47,980 nucleotides of DNA from Chitinophagaceae bacterium (GCA_019752295.1 JAIEMK010000066.1:1-47980), one strand, 5' to 3'. Shown: positions 1 through 8,793, counted from the first letter of the stretch. Numbers and translations are program-made. Notes: generated by a model from the sequence alone, not told the origin.

Positions 1-1442
1 ACTAAGCCGTCTTCAATATTCAAAGCGTGTTGCAGCAAGTTAAACTCTTCATTCTCGTACACTACTTTTTTAGAAAGTCCATAGGAGTTTAAAGGTTTAC
101 CACGCAAACTAAATACAGCCTGAGTATCCACATTTCTGGATTTGGTAATACTTCCACTAGCACTGTCGCCCTCGGTAATAAAAATGGTTGTATTATTTTG
201 TTGCGCTACAAATTCTTCTCTGTTTTTTGGGGGTGTATCATCGCTTAAATGCACACGGCAATCGCGTAATTTTTTATTGTGCAGATTTGCTTTCTTAGCT
301 CTGTCGTTTGCAAGCTTCTTAATTCCTGCCAATTCCTTTCTTTCTCTTTCGTTCTGTTCAATTCTTTTACGCAGGCTTTCGGCAGTAGTGGGATTTCGGT
401 GCAGGAAATTATTTAACTCTTTCGATAAAAATTCTTCCACAAATTTTTTCATCGAAGGTCCACCCTCATATACATTCTGCGAACCGAGTTTGGTTTTAGT
501 TTGACTTTCAAAAACGGGTTCCTGCACACGCACAGATACTGCAGCAACAATACTGGTACGAATATCGGAAGCTTCATAATCTTTTTTATAAAACTCTCTG
601 ATCACTTTTACATAAGCCTCTCTGAATGCCTGCTGATGCGTTCCACCCTGAGTCGTAAATTGTCCGTTTACAAACGAGAATATGTCTTCTCCATAATCAT
701 TGTTATGCGATAAAGCAACTTCTATATCTTCTCCTTTTAAGTGAATGATGGGATAACGCAGTTCATCGGGATTGGTCTTGCGTAATAAAAGATCCAGCAA
801 GCCATTTTTGCTCACATATTTTTTACCATTAAAATGCATGGCCAAGCCGGCATTCAGATAACAGTAATTCCACAACTGATTATCGAGGTATTCGTGTATA
901 AAATGAAAATTTCGGAACACAGATTCATCAGGAGTAAAGCTTACCAATGTACCATTGGGCTCAGTGGTCTTTACCTCTTTGTGCTCCTTAATCAATTCTC
1001 CTTTTTCGAACTCGGCAGTTCTTTCTTTTCCATCACGAAAAGCGGTTACTTTAAAATACTGACTCAGCGCATTCACGGCCTTAGTACCTACCCCATTCAA
1101 ACCAACAGATTTCTGAAAAGCTTTACTGTCGTATTTAGCGCCGGTATTAATTTTACTCACTACATCAACCAGTTTACCCAAAGGAATTCCCCTTCCATAA
1201 TCACGAATAGTCACTAATTTATTTTCGATCGTAAGCTCTACCTGCTTACCATAACCCATAGTATGCTCATCAATACTATTGTCGATCACTTCCTTGATCA
1301 AAACATAGATGCCGTCATCGGGAGCAGAACCATCGCCCAGTTTGCCGATATACATACCAGGACGTAGCCTGATATGCTCTTTCCAATCCAACGAGCGTAT
1401 CGACGCTTCATTATATTCCGATAAATTCTTTTCTACTGCCAT
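1..1442 (-). CDS. parE: DNA topoisomerase IV subunit B (ParE), C-terminus cut by window edge
   Basis: ATPase and strand-passage subunit of type II topoisomerase, which decatenates daughter chromosomes together with ParC. About 480 residues are in the window, running from an ATG at 1442 off the left edge. The N-terminus shows the GHKL ATPase pattern ([10 protein letters not shown], then EVIDNSIDE, then the ATP-lid [14 protein letters not shown]). The TOPRIM motif TEGDSASGS lies near the left edge and is followed by [13 protein letters not shown] after EGD, where GyrB usually has SAGGS, and the start [21 protein letters not shown] fit the Bacteroidota ParE branch rather than GyrB; this is recalled family knowledge, not a tree. 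AGGAAGG lies just upstream of the ATG. The rest of TOPRIM and the C-terminal domain are outside the window. parC would be expected downstream, off the left edge. Confidence 0.9.
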   Translation of the reverse strand, partial: MAVEKNLSEYNEASIRSLDWKEHIRLRPGMYIGKLGDGSAPDDGIYVLIKEVIDNSIDEHTMGYGKQVELTIENKLVTIRDYGRGIPLGKLVDVVSKINTGAKYDSKAFQKSVGLNGVGTKAVNALSQYFKVTAFRDGKERTAEFEKGELIKEHKEVKTTEPNGTLVSFTPDESVFRNFHFIHEYLDNQLWNYCYLNAGLAMHFNGKKYVSKNGLLDLLLRKTNPDELRYPIIHLKGEDIEVALSHNNDYGEDIFSFVNGQFTTQGGTHQQAFREAYVKVIREFYKKDYEASDIRTSIVAAVSVRVQEPVFESQTKTKLGSQNVYEGGPSMKKFVEEFLSKELNNFLHRNPTTAESLRKRIEQNERERKELAGIKKLANDRAKKANLHNKKLRDCRVHLSDDTPPKNREEFVAQQNNTTIFITEGDSASGSITKSRNVDTQAVFSLRGKPLNSYGLSKKVVYENEEFNLLQHALNIEDGL

Positions 1443-1487
1443 ATGTTCCTTCCTGATTTTTAGCCTGCACTGCATCGCTACAACCCG

Positions 1488-1517
1488 CAAATCTAATCAC
1501 CTCAGGCCGCGGTACAA
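1488..1517 (-). promoter_or_regulatory. Bacteroidota-type promoter for parE
   Basis: On the minus strand TTG (1515-1517) is followed after 19 nt by TAGATTTG (1488-1495), an exact fit to TTG-N19-TAnnTTTG. Transcription would start near 1482 and give a leader of about 40 nt before the parE ATG at 1442. Seen in sequence; its activity is inferred. Confidence 0.6.
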
Positions 1518-1534
1518 GTTTACTTTTCTACAAA

Positions 1535-2149
1535 TTGATACACATTGTGGATAAACTTTTAAATGCCTCTGTTTTTGCCCCCAATCTGCCCAAATGGCCC
1601 TACTTTTACTCCATCAAAACAGTAAATAACTATATAGAAGCCAATCTTTCTGTTATTCAGGCCAATGCCATAAAAAAGTCGGCAGAGAATGAGCGTTTTA
1701 GAACTTTTTTAAATCATCAGCCGGATTCCGACTTGGACGCTATAGTTCAGCAACTCAACACAAAAATTAGTGCAAAAGTAGATTGTACCCTTTGTGGTAA
1801 CTGTTGTAAAACCTTAATGATTGTGGTTACCAATCCCGAGGCCGACCAATTGTCGGGGGCGCTCCAAATTAGCAGAACATCCTTTGACGAGCAATATATT
1901 GAGAAAGGCCTCAACGAAATGATGTTGATAAATAAAATGCCTTGCTGTTTTTTGAAAGAAACAAAATGCACCGTCTACGAAAATCGCTTTGAAGGTTGCA
2001 GGGAGTTCCCGGCATTACATTTACCCGGTTTCAAAAAAAGATTATTTACCCATTTTATGCATTACGACCGATGTATGATTATTTATAATACCATAGAATA
2101 TTTGAAAAATATATTATATTTTGAGATAGAATCCTCACAACCATGTTAG
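1535..2149 (+). CDS. YkgJ-family cysteine-cluster protein (putative Zn/Fe-chelating)
   Basis: About 204 residues. The family hallmark is a CxxCxxCC cluster (CTLCGNCC, around residue 84) with a second Cys group CCFLKETKC and a later EGC near residues 145-165. YkgJ-type proteins are thought to bind zinc or an Fe-S cluster through these cysteines; no reaction is established. The segment AENERFRTFLNHQ ahead of the first cluster is also typical. The frame has no ATG upstream of the conserved part, so the start is uncertain: TTG at 1535 is used here, with GTG at 1547 an alternative. The stop TAG at 2147-2149 overlaps the ATG of the DUF1343 gene at 2143, so the two genes are probably translationally coupled. 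Confidence 0.75.
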   Translation: MIHIVDKLLNASVFAPNLPKWPYFYSIKTVNNYIEANLSVIQANAIKKSAENERFRTFLNHQPDSDLDAIVQQLNTKISAKVDCTLCGNCCKTLMIVVTNPEADQLSGALQISRTSFDEQYIEKGLNEMMLINKMPCCFLKETKCTVYENRFEGCREFPALHLPGFKKRLFTHFMHYDRCMIIYNTIEYLKNILYFEIESSQPC

Positions 2150-3309
2150 CCTTTGGTGTTGACCAAATTATTCAGTTACAACCCGCATGGAAGGACCAAA
2201 AAATCGGTCTGGTTACAAACCATGCTGCCAAAACAATGGCCGGGAAATCCTCTAGGCAGGCATTGATCCATCATCATTTTAATATCGTTAAGCTTTTTTC
2301 GCCAGAACACGGCTTAGAAGTAAAAGGAGAAGACGGGATTGCAATGGCTGACGGAATTGACAGTTTAACCAAGCTTCCGATTATTAGTTTATACGGTAAA
2401 AAGCTTACACCCGACGAAGATGATATGGCGTCGATTGATGTATTGGTCTTTGATATTCCGGATGTTGGATGCAGGTTTTATACTTATTTATGGACTCTCT
2501 CACTCCTATTGGAAACCGCTGCTAAATATCATAAGCCCTTGATTGTACTTGACCGCCCCAACCCTGTTTCGGGAGATTTGAATGTAGCGGAAGGCCCGAT
2601 TATGGACGATGCAGTATCTTCCTTTGTAGGCAGATGGCCCATTCCGATAAGGCATAGTTGCACCCTCGGCGAGTTGGCAAACTATTTTAATATTACCAGA
2701 GGTATCGGATGTAATCTGGAGGTAATCAAATGCCTTAACTGGGATAGAACACAATATCAACCCGCCTGGGGAATTCCTTTTGTGCCTACTTCACCTGCTA
2801 TCAGAAGCTTTGAAAGCATGCTGTTATATTCTGGCCTTTGCTTGTTGGAAGCTACCAATATCAGCATAGGAAGGGGCACATCCAAGTCGTTCAGGGTAGC
2901 CGGAGCTCCGTGGATAAATGGAACTATGGTGGCAAATGCGTTCAACCGGTTAGCCATTGATGAAGTGGAAGTAACCCCAATTACCTTCTACCCGGCCTTC
3001 AGCAAACATGCAGGAAATTCATGCAATGGCGTAGAATTTCATGTTACCCAACCCAATTATTTTCAATCGGTTACGAATGGTTTGTTGTTTATTAATCTGA
3101 TACACCGACTATATCCCACGCAATTCTCTTGGTCTGCTTACCCTACCGAAGTAAATCCTTTGGGGAATAATCATCTCGACAAATTGCTTGGCGTTATAAA
3201 CAGTGAATCTTTATTCGATCTACCCATGCAACAATTCATTGCAACCATCACGAGGATTACTGCGGCAAATGATTGGAAGCAGGAAATCTTGCCTTATCTC
3301 TTGTACTAA
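2143..3309 (+). CDS. DUF1343 / NamZ-like exo-beta-N-acetylmuramidase family protein
   Basis: 388 residues matching DUF1343, the family that includes Bacillus NamZ, which releases terminal MurNAc from peptidoglycan fragments. Visible signature blocks in order: GLVTNHAAKT (residues 22-31), LFSPEHGLEVKGEDG, DVLVFDIPDVGCRFYTYLWTL, VLDRPNPVSGD, then GRWPIPIRHSCTLGELANYFN. The C-terminal half holds the usual SPAIRSFESMLLYSGLCLLE and GRGTSKSFRVAGAPW blocks, so the protein looks complete. Secreted members start with a signal peptide; this one starts MLAFGVDQIIQLQ with none visible, and the ATG is fixed by the overlap with the gene before it. It may therefore act on muropeptides in the cytoplasm. The end overlaps the convergent tcdA by 4 nt. 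Confidence 0.85.
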   Translation: MLAFGVDQIIQLQPAWKDQKIGLVTNHAAKTMAGKSSRQALIHHHFNIVKLFSPEHGLEVKGEDGIAMADGIDSLTKLPIISLYGKKLTPDEDDMASIDVLVFDIPDVGCRFYTYLWTLSLLLETAAKYHKPLIVLDRPNPVSGDLNVAEGPIMDDAVSSFVGRWPIPIRHSCTLGELANYFNITRGIGCNLEVIKCLNWDRTQYQPAWGIPFVPTSPAIRSFESMLLYSGLCLLEATNISIGRGTSKSFRVAGAPWINGTMVANAFNRLAIDEVEVTPITFYPAFSKHAGNSCNGVEFHVTQPNYFQSVTNGLLFINLIHRLYPTQFSWSAYPTEVNPLGNNHLDKLLGVINSESLFDLPMQQFIATITRITAANDWKQEILPYLLY

Positions 3310-4037
3310 TCTAGTTTGTTTTGCATCAATCCCCTAATCACAACACTAGCTACCATGCACCCAAAAATAGCGGGCATATAACTAATGGTTCCAATAATTG
3401 ATTTTTTAGGGAATGCTTTTTCGGTTTCAATCACTCTCGATTGATCCACTTTCTCTGGACTAAAAACAACGGTTAATCCTTTTTGAATTCCCATTGAATG
3501 CAATTTCTTGCGCACATAACGGGCCAGATTACATTCATAAGTTTTGGAAATATCAGTAATCATCACTTTCGAAGGATCTATTTTACCACCTGCACCTAAA
3601 GCGCTTACAATTGGCAATTGGCGGTCGATACAAGCTTTTATAAAAAATACTTTTGGCGATAAAGTGTCAATACAATCTACAGCATAATCGAAATTACCAG
3701 ATTCAAGTATTTGAATGGTTTCTGTTTCTTTGATATAGATAGGCAATACCGTTAGATCGATCAGGGGATTGATGTCTTTAATCCTTTCTGCCATCACTTC
3801 GGTCTTTAACTTTCCGGCTGTAGAATGCAGTGCGGGAATCTGGCGATTGGTATTGCTTAGGTCAACGGTATCAGCATCCACAATCGTCATTTTACCTATT
3901 CCTGCTCTGGCAATCATTTCTGCGCAGATACCACCTACTCCACCCAAGCCTACTATCAACACGTTTTTATTCATGAGCAGTTCAATCGGCTCATCACCTA
4001 ACATCAATTGGGTTCTACTCATCCAATAAGGGATCAT
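3306..4037 (-). CDS. tcdA: tRNA threonylcarbamoyladenosine dehydratase TcdA (ThiF/E1-like)
   Basis: 243 residues. TcdA uses ATP to dehydrate t6A at position 37 of ANN-decoding tRNAs into the cyclic form ct6A. The Rossmann ATP-binding loop GLGGVGG is at residues 30-36, followed by ARAGIGKMTIVDADTVDLSNTNRQ, the E1-like adenylation motif with its conserved D, N and R. The order YWMSRTQLMLGDEPIELL ahead of the fold and DCIDTLSPKVFFIKAC after it match TcdA/CsdL rather than MoeB or ThiF. ATG at 4037 is used; a second ATG at 4022 is possible. It is divergent from the YCF48-like gene. No csdA or csdE neighbours are present. Confidence 0.88.
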   Translation of the reverse strand: MIPYWMSRTQLMLGDEPIELLMNKNVLIVGLGGVGGICAEMIARAGIGKMTIVDADTVDLSNTNRQIPALHSTAGKLKTEVMAERIKDINPLIDLTVLPIYIKETETIQILESGNFDYAVDCIDTLSPKVFFIKACIDRQLPIVSALGAGGKIDPSKVMITDISKTYECNLARYVRKKLHSMGIQKGLTVVFSPEKVDQSRVIETEKAFPKKSIIGTISYMPAIFGCMVASVVIRGLMQNKLD

Positions 4038-4103
4038 GCAAAAAAATTTATCGGTTTAACTACGGGGAAGAAAGTTATTTTTAGTTGGCAAAACTCCTGC
4101 TTT

Positions 4104-5123
4104 ATGCGACTAATAAAAATTTTTTCTTTAAGCATCTGCACATTAACAGTACTCTTTGCAAAATGCCAGTACCCGAAAATCGAAATACTACAGTCGGGAA
4201 ATAAGATCAGCCTCCGTGGTCTTTCGGTAGTAAACGATCAAACTATTTGGGCAAGTGGCAATAAAGGAACGGTTGCCAGATCGATTGATGGAGGCAAAAA
4301 TTTCGAATGGATAAAAGTTGCCGGCTATGAAACCAGAGACTTCAGAGATATCGAAGCATTCGATCCGTTAACGGCCATCATTATGGGGGTAGATGCTCCG
4401 GCGATTATTTTAAAAACCAGAGATGGAGGAAAGACATGGAAAAAAGTTTTGGAAGATAGCACAAAGGGAATGTTTTTGGACGCGATGGATTTTTCTGATG
4501 CAAAAAATGCTGTGGTCATCGGCGACCCGATTGATCAGAAAATTTATCTGGCCACTACAAAAGATCTGGGCAACAACTGGACAAAATTGAATGCAATTGC
4601 CGTACCTGAAGATTTGATTGCAAAAGAAGGAGAAGCTTTTTTTGCGTCCAGCGGCACCAATATTAAAATGCTCAATGGTAGCCTTGCATTTGTAACCGGA
4701 GGAAAAAGTTCGAGATTATTTTATGCAAAAAGTTGGAACAATTTATCACTGCAACAAGGCATGCAATCTACCGGTGCAAATTCAATAGCCATTCACAAAA
4801 ATAAATACGGAGTGATTGTTGGTGGTGATTTTACGAAAGATACAGTTAGTTTCAACAATTGTGTATTGTTCGAAATACAGCATCAGAACATTAAATTTAG
4901 TAAGCCAATTACTAATCCGCATGGCTATCGTTCCTGCGTAATTTATATCAACAAAAATGAGCTCATTGCCTGTGGAACATCTGGTATTGACATTTCGAAG
5001 GATGGCGGAAAAAATTGGGAACTTGTTTCAAAAGAAAGTTTTCATGTGGTTCAGAAAGCCCCAAAAAGCAGTGCTGTTTTTTTGGCAGGCTCAAATGGCA
5101 GGATTGCCAAACTTATGTTTTAG
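4104..5123 (+). CDS. Secreted YCF48/BNR-repeat beta-propeller protein
   Basis: 339 residues from ATG 4104. The frame is open from 4008, but the first 32 codons look non-coding and would precede a clean signal peptide, MRLIKIFSLSICTLTVLFAKCQ, so 4104 is preferred. The mature part carries Asp-box/BNR-like repeats with the S-x-D-x-G-x-x-W pattern: RSIDGGKNFEWI, KTRDGGKTWKKV, TKDLGNNWTKL and SKDGGKNWELV. This is the pattern of YCF48/HCF136-like propellers, often mis-annotated as oxidoreductases in Bacteroidota. Predicted to be periplasmic or outer-membrane associated. The ligand is unknown and no catalytic motif is evident. It stands alone, with 185 nt before the next gene. Confidence 0.78.
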   Translation: MRLIKIFSLSICTLTVLFAKCQYPKIEILQSGNKISLRGLSVVNDQTIWASGNKGTVARSIDGGKNFEWIKVAGYETRDFRDIEAFDPLTAIIMGVDAPAIILKTRDGGKTWKKVLEDSTKGMFLDAMDFSDAKNAVVIGDPIDQKIYLATTKDLGNNWTKLNAIAVPEDLIAKEGEAFFASSGTNIKMLNGSLAFVTGGKSSRLFYAKSWNNLSLQQGMQSTGANSIAIHKNKYGVIVGGDFTKDTVSFNNCVLFEIQHQNIKFSKPITNPHGYRSCVIYINKNELIACGTSGIDISKDGGKNWELVSKESFHVVQKAPKSSAVFLAGSNGRIAKLMF

Positions 5124-5140
5124 AGCGAATCTTATAGAAT

Positions 5141-5155
5141 TGTTAGAAACTAACA
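5141..5155. repeat. Small inverted repeat after the YCF48-like gene
   Basis: TGTTAG-AAA-CTAACA, a 6-bp stem with a 3-nt loop, 17 nt past the stop codon. No T-run follows on either strand, so an intrinsic terminator is doubtful. The rest of 5124-5308 holds nothing recognised. Confidence 0.3.
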
Positions 5156-5308
5156 GTAAACCAATTGTTTTCGGCTTATAATCATATATTTAATTAGCGG
5201 AGTTGAATTACTCAATCAGTTCTGTAATTTAACGCCAAGATTGCCAGATTGCCATTCGAGAAAACCCTGCACGAAACTTGTATACCTTAAAACAGTAAAA
5301 AGAAGTTT

Positions 5309-5599
5309 ATGAAAAAATTTCAGGCGATCATCAAATTCACAATGGACGAACAGTTTATGTCGTTTGTTCCTCCCCACCGTACTTATATCAATTACCTGAT
5401 GAATAAAGGCATTATTGACAGCTATGCAGTAGGAATGGAATCACAAACAAGCTGGATCACCATCAATGCCGATACAAAAGCCGAAGCCGACCAATACTTA
5501 GCTAAGTCACCACTCTATAAATACTGGACTTACGAAATTGAAGAGCTCTTTGTGTACGATAGTCAGCACTACCGTTTACCGGCATTGCAATTGAATTAA
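5309..5599 (+). CDS. Small conserved hypothetical protein, possible dimeric alpha-beta barrel (YCII/muconolactone isomerase-like)
   Basis: 96 residues, with AAGAAG shortly upstream of the ATG at 5309. The likely order is beta strand (KKFQAIIKFTM), helix (RTYINYLMNKGIID), strand (SYAVGMESQTSWITINAD), helix (TKAEADQYLAKSPL), strand (YWTYEIEELFVYD). This beta-alpha-beta-beta-alpha-beta pattern, with an acidic residue and an aromatic C-terminal strand, suits the ferredoxin-like dimeric barrels such as YCII-related or muconolactone isomerase-like proteins. That assignment is inferred from pattern alone. No signal peptide. It converges on the next membrane protein gene with a 4-nt overlap. Confidence 0.65.
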   Translation: MKKFQAIIKFTMDEQFMSFVPPHRTYINYLMNKGIIDSYAVGMESQTSWITINADTKAEADQYLAKSPLYKYWTYEIEELFVYDSQHYRLPALQLN

Positions 5600-6234
5600 T
5601 TATACTGGTTTGACAGTCTAAAATAGAGGTTTATGTTTATGCAACATATCCAAACTAAAAAAGTTGCAAAACTTATTTTCTGAATTACTGGTAAAAAAAC
5701 AATCAGTTCTTTTGTGTAGTAAACATAATTATTCAGACCTACCAGTAAAATATTAAAAAGCCCAAGCCATAAAAGCCAAAACCATTTTGCTTTATATAGG
5801 CCTACGAAAGTTCCAACCGTTGCAACAATTCCAAATATTGATGCAAGATTTGTAATTAAATCGTGATTAATATTGGAATACAAAAAGAAAGCAATTACCA
5901 TAGCAAGAATTCCAGAAAATTGAATTGTAAGTTTGAGTTTTTTGTCGAAAACAATATGTCTTGCAAACAGATACCAAAATAAAGAAAGTGTCAGGCAAAG
6001 CACAAGCATTCCTGTAATAGCAACAGGTTTTGCAGGGTTAGGCTGACCATTTATTGCGCTTTCATTTAATAGGTTGCACCAGTAATTATTTGTCCAACTA
6101 AAGCCAATAGCATTTTTATCAATCTGTGAACCGCCGGGATACAAAATTGTCGCGCTAATATAAAGGAACACAAAAACAATCACTCCAATAATAGGTGTTA
6201 GTACCAATATATTTTTTGTGCTATCGCTGCTCAT
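5596..6234 (-). CDS. Hypothetical multi-pass membrane protein (about six TM segments)
   Basis: 212 residues from ATG 6234; the frame also opens one codon earlier with TTG. Hydrophobic segments: IIGVIVFVFLYISATILY (near residues 15-32), ITGMLVLCLTLSLFWYLF, IQFSGILAMVIAFFLY, LASIFGIVATVGTFVGLY, FWLLWLGLFNILLVGLNNYVYY and a C-terminal ATFLVWICCININLYF. The loop YPGGSQIDKNAIGFSWTNNYWCNLLN between TM1 and TM2 resembles DUF998-like proteins, but I cannot confirm that family. Its ATG shares one base with the TGA of the oxidoreductase remnant upstream, so the two were once a coupled pair. The region is AT-rich by eye. Confidence 0.65.
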   Translation of the reverse strand: MSSDSTKNILVLTPIIGVIVFVFLYISATILYPGGSQIDKNAIGFSWTNNYWCNLLNESAINGQPNPAKPVAITGMLVLCLTLSLFWYLFARHIVFDKKLKLTIQFSGILAMVIAFFLYSNINHDLITNLASIFGIVATVGTFVGLYKAKWFWLLWLGLFNILLVGLNNYVYYTKELIVFLPVIQKISFATFLVWICCININLYFRLSNQYN

Positions 6235-6551
6235 CAAACTTTATTTAGTATAACTTTCTTTCCCAACTTTGCCGCTTCATAAATGGCAGATATTATTCTA
6301 ATGTCTTTCAATCCTTCCTCGCCAGTAATATGTTCAGGCAATTGTTTATTTTCTAAAATTAATTTACCGATTTCATCTAATTGTTTAGCCTGCTGATTAA
6401 TAATCGGAAAATTAAGTTCGCCCCTGCTGGTCTTTCCTTTGAATGGACCATAACTTAGTCCGGGGCTGAGTTCGAAAAAGCCTTCATCTGCCGATGCAAA
6501 AAATCTATCAATATTAAAACCATATTGAGACGGTTTTTTATTAAATATTAA
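6234..6551 (-). pseudogene. C-terminal remnant of a Gfo/Idh/MocA-family oxidoreductase
   Basis: Read on the minus strand, the frame ending with TGA at 6234-6236 encodes about 100 residues typical of the C-terminal end of Gfo/Idh/MocA dehydrogenases: QYGFNIDRFFASADEGFFEL, then SPGLSYGPFKGKT, NFPIINQQAKQLDEIG, and the diagnostic tail ITGEEGLKDIRIISAIYEAA followed by KLGKKVIL. No start codon exists: going upstream the frame meets the TAA of the SulP-carbonic anhydrase gene (6564-6566). The NAD-binding Rossmann domain, about 200 or more residues, is absent. The remaining codons are intact, which suggests a recent deletion or replacement rather than long decay. Confidence 0.8.
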
Positions 6552-6563
6552 CTGTCTATCATT

Positions 6564-8738
6564 TTACTCAAAGAAATTCACCTCCCCTGTTTCAACATGG
6601 TACAATCCACCAACAATTTTAATTACCCCCTTCCTTTCTAATTCTGCAATAATGCTGCTCTCTTCCCGAATCCTCGCCATTGTTAAATGAACATTTAATA
6701 AGGTTACATTATTTACAAAATGTTCATTTGATCCATTTCTATTTTCAAATGTAACATTTTCAGAATCAATTGCAGGCTTCACTTTATTTAGAAGTGTTGT
6801 CAGGTGATTTAATTTCACATCATTACAAGCCCCAATAATTGCACCACATTTTGTATGTCCTAAAACAACAACTAGTTTTACGTCAACAATTTTTGTAGCA
6901 AATTCCATACTGCCCAATATATCTTCATTTAAAATATTCCCTGCAATACGCACACTGAAAATATCTCCTAATCCCAAATCAAATATATGTTCAGTGGTTG
7001 TTCTACTGTCTATGCAACTTAATATGATTGCCAATGGATTTTGGCCAAATGAAGTAGCATTAACTTGGTGTTTTAAATACTTCTCGTTACTACTTCCTGC
7101 AACAAATCGACTGTTCCCTTTTTTCAAAATTTCAACAATCTCATCAGGCTGCATTTTTTGTTGTGTTTCTTTGTCTAATACATTTACAAACTGTATATGA
7201 TCGTCTAACTGGTACTGTTCTTTTAAGCCAAGAATATTCAATTTTATTTCTTTTTCAACAGAAATTGTTTGTTTAAAATCATTAATGATTTCTAGAATAT
7301 CATTATCAATAAAGTCGGCATTGGTTGCATCAATAATCATTTTAGTGTTATTGGGAATACTCCATAAAGTGTCTTTAATGGAAGCCTTGTTTAAAAATGA
7401 AACCTGGTTGGGCAATTCCATTCGTACGATCTCATCAATGTGTAATGTTTCTTTTTGTAAAACAAATGGGTTTTTAAAATTGCTTTTTAGCAAATAAAAT
7501 ATGCTGACTGCTAAACCAATTAATACTCCAATTAATAAATCTGTGAATACAATTGCAACAATGGTAACAACGAAAGGAATAAATTGATTCAATCCTTTTT
7601 TATAAATATCCCTAAACAAGGAAATTTTTGTCAATTTATAGCCCGTCAATATTAAAATGGAGGCCAAAGATGCAAGTGGTATTAAATTAAGAATGGAACT
7701 TAATAATATTAAACTAACCAACAAAAATACGCCATGTAAAATAGCAGAGGCCTTGGAAACCGCTCCTGCATTAATATTTACAGAGCTTCTAACAATAACA
7801 GAAGTTATTGGAATACCTCCAATCAAACCTGAGATGATATTACCAATACCCTGCGCAAGTAACTCCCTATTGGGCGATGCCTGTCTCTTATGAGGATCAA
7901 TATTTTCAACAGCCTCTAGATTAAGCAATGTTTCCAGAGAAGCTACAATAGCAATCGTAAATGCTACAATCCAAACCTGAATATTACCCAAACCCGCAAA
8001 ATTCGGAAAAGTGATGATCGAATTAATACCTTCAAATTTTGGAATATTCACCAAATGAGTTGATTCAATTGTATAAGCAGGGAAATAGCTTTTAAAGAAA
8101 GCATTACATACAACACCCATCACTACAACGAATAAGGATACAGGAATAATTTTAATCGCTTTTATTGGAATTTTTTCCCAATAAATTAAAATGAGCAAAG
8201 ACAGTATTGTAATAATCACTGATCCCCATGAAAAATAATTTACAATAGTTAATAATTCCGACAATGTATTCTCTCCATCATTTTGAAAGAATTTGAAATC
8301 GTTTTCAACGTTTTTATCAATTCCAAAAGCATGTGGAATTTGCTTTAGTATTAGAATAAGTCCAATTGCAGCTAATAATCCTTTAATCACATTAGAGGGG
8401 ATATAATTAGCAATGAACCCTGCTTTTGAAATTCCCAAAGCAACTTGCATTAAACCTGCAATTACTACTGCCAGTAAAAATATTTCAAAACTCCCCAATA
8501 GGGTGATAGATGATAACACAACAGCAGCCAATCCCGCGGCTGGTCCACTTACACTTGTGTGTGACTGACTTAAAATACCAACAACCACCCCTCCTATAAT
8601 TCCAGAAATAACGCCTGCTAATAAAGGGGCACCACTTGCCAATGCAACACCCAAGCACAATGGCAATGCCACTAAAAAAACCACCACACTTGCAGGTAAA
8701 TCATACTTTATATTCAAGAATAAATTCTTTTGATTCAT
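6564..8738 (-). CDS. SulP-family anion transporter fused to a beta-carbonic anhydrase
   Basis: 724 residues from ATG 8738; a GTG three codons earlier is less likely. Residues 1-420 are a SulP/SLC26 permease with about ten or more TM segments, opening DLPASVVVFLVALPLCLGVALASGAP and containing SVSGPAAG. Residues 430-510 resemble a STAS domain (MIIDATNADFIDNDILEIIN). The C-terminal 185 residues are a beta-class carbonic anhydrase with zinc ligands C575 and D577 (SCIDSR) and H628 and C631 (GHTKCG), with the Asp-Arg pair D577/R579 kept. Fusions of this kind are known and are thought to link bicarbonate uptake with CO2/HCO3 interconversion; the substrate is inferred. A perfect 11-bp inverted repeat lies just upstream, and an oxidoreductase remnant abuts the stop codon. 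Confidence 0.9.
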   Translation of the reverse strand: MNQKNLFLNIKYDLPASVVVFLVALPLCLGVALASGAPLLAGVISGIIGGVVVGILSQSHTSVSGPAAGLAAVVLSSITLLGSFEIFLLAVVIAGLMQVALGISKAGFIANYIPSNVIKGLLAAIGLILILKQIPHAFGIDKNVENDFKFFQNDGENTLSELLTIVNYFSWGSVIITILSLLILIYWEKIPIKAIKIIPVSLFVVVMGVVCNAFFKSYFPAYTIESTHLVNIPKFEGINSIITFPNFAGLGNIQVWIVAFTIAIVASLETLLNLEAVENIDPHKRQASPNRELLAQGIGNIISGLIGGIPITSVIVRSSVNINAGAVSKASAILHGVFLLVSLILLSSILNLIPLASLASILILTGYKLTKISLFRDIYKKGLNQFIPFVVTIVAIVFTDLLIGVLIGLAVSIFYLLKSNFKNPFVLQKETLHIDEIVRMELPNQVSFLNKASIKDTLWSIPNNTKMIIDATNADFIDNDILEIINDFKQTISVEKEIKLNILGLKEQYQLDDHIQFVNVLDKETQQKMQPDEIVEILKKGNSRFVAGSSNEKYLKHQVNATSFGQNPLAIILSCIDSRTTTEHIFDLGLGDIFSVRIAGNILNEDILGSMEFATKIVDVKLVVVLGHTKCGAIIGACNDVKLNHLTTLLNKVKPAIDSENVTFENRNGSNEHFVNNVTLLNVHLTMARIREESSIIAELERKGVIKIVGGLYHVETGEVNFFE

Positions 8739-8760
8739 AATATACACATTTAATAAGATG

Positions 8761-8793
8761 ATACTATTGGCGATAATAAATAGCCAATAGTAT
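8761..8793. promoter_or_regulatory. Perfect 11-bp inverted repeat upstream of the SulP-carbonic anhydrase gene
   Basis: ATACTATTGGC (8761-8771) and GCCAATAGTAT (8783-8793) are exact reverse complements separated by 11 nt, 22 nt before the ATG at 8738. No T-run follows on the minus strand, so this is not an intrinsic terminator. It could be an operator for a dimeric regulator or a hairpin in the mRNA leader. Confidence 0.6.

Noticed and set aside
4008..4103. N-terminal extension of the YCF48-like protein
   Set aside because: Open frame, but the residues would precede a standard signal peptide and look non-coding; ATG 4104 is preferred.
5596..6234. DUF998 family assignment for the membrane protein
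   Set aside because: Only one loop (YPGG...NYWCNLLN) is suggestive; left as hypothetical.
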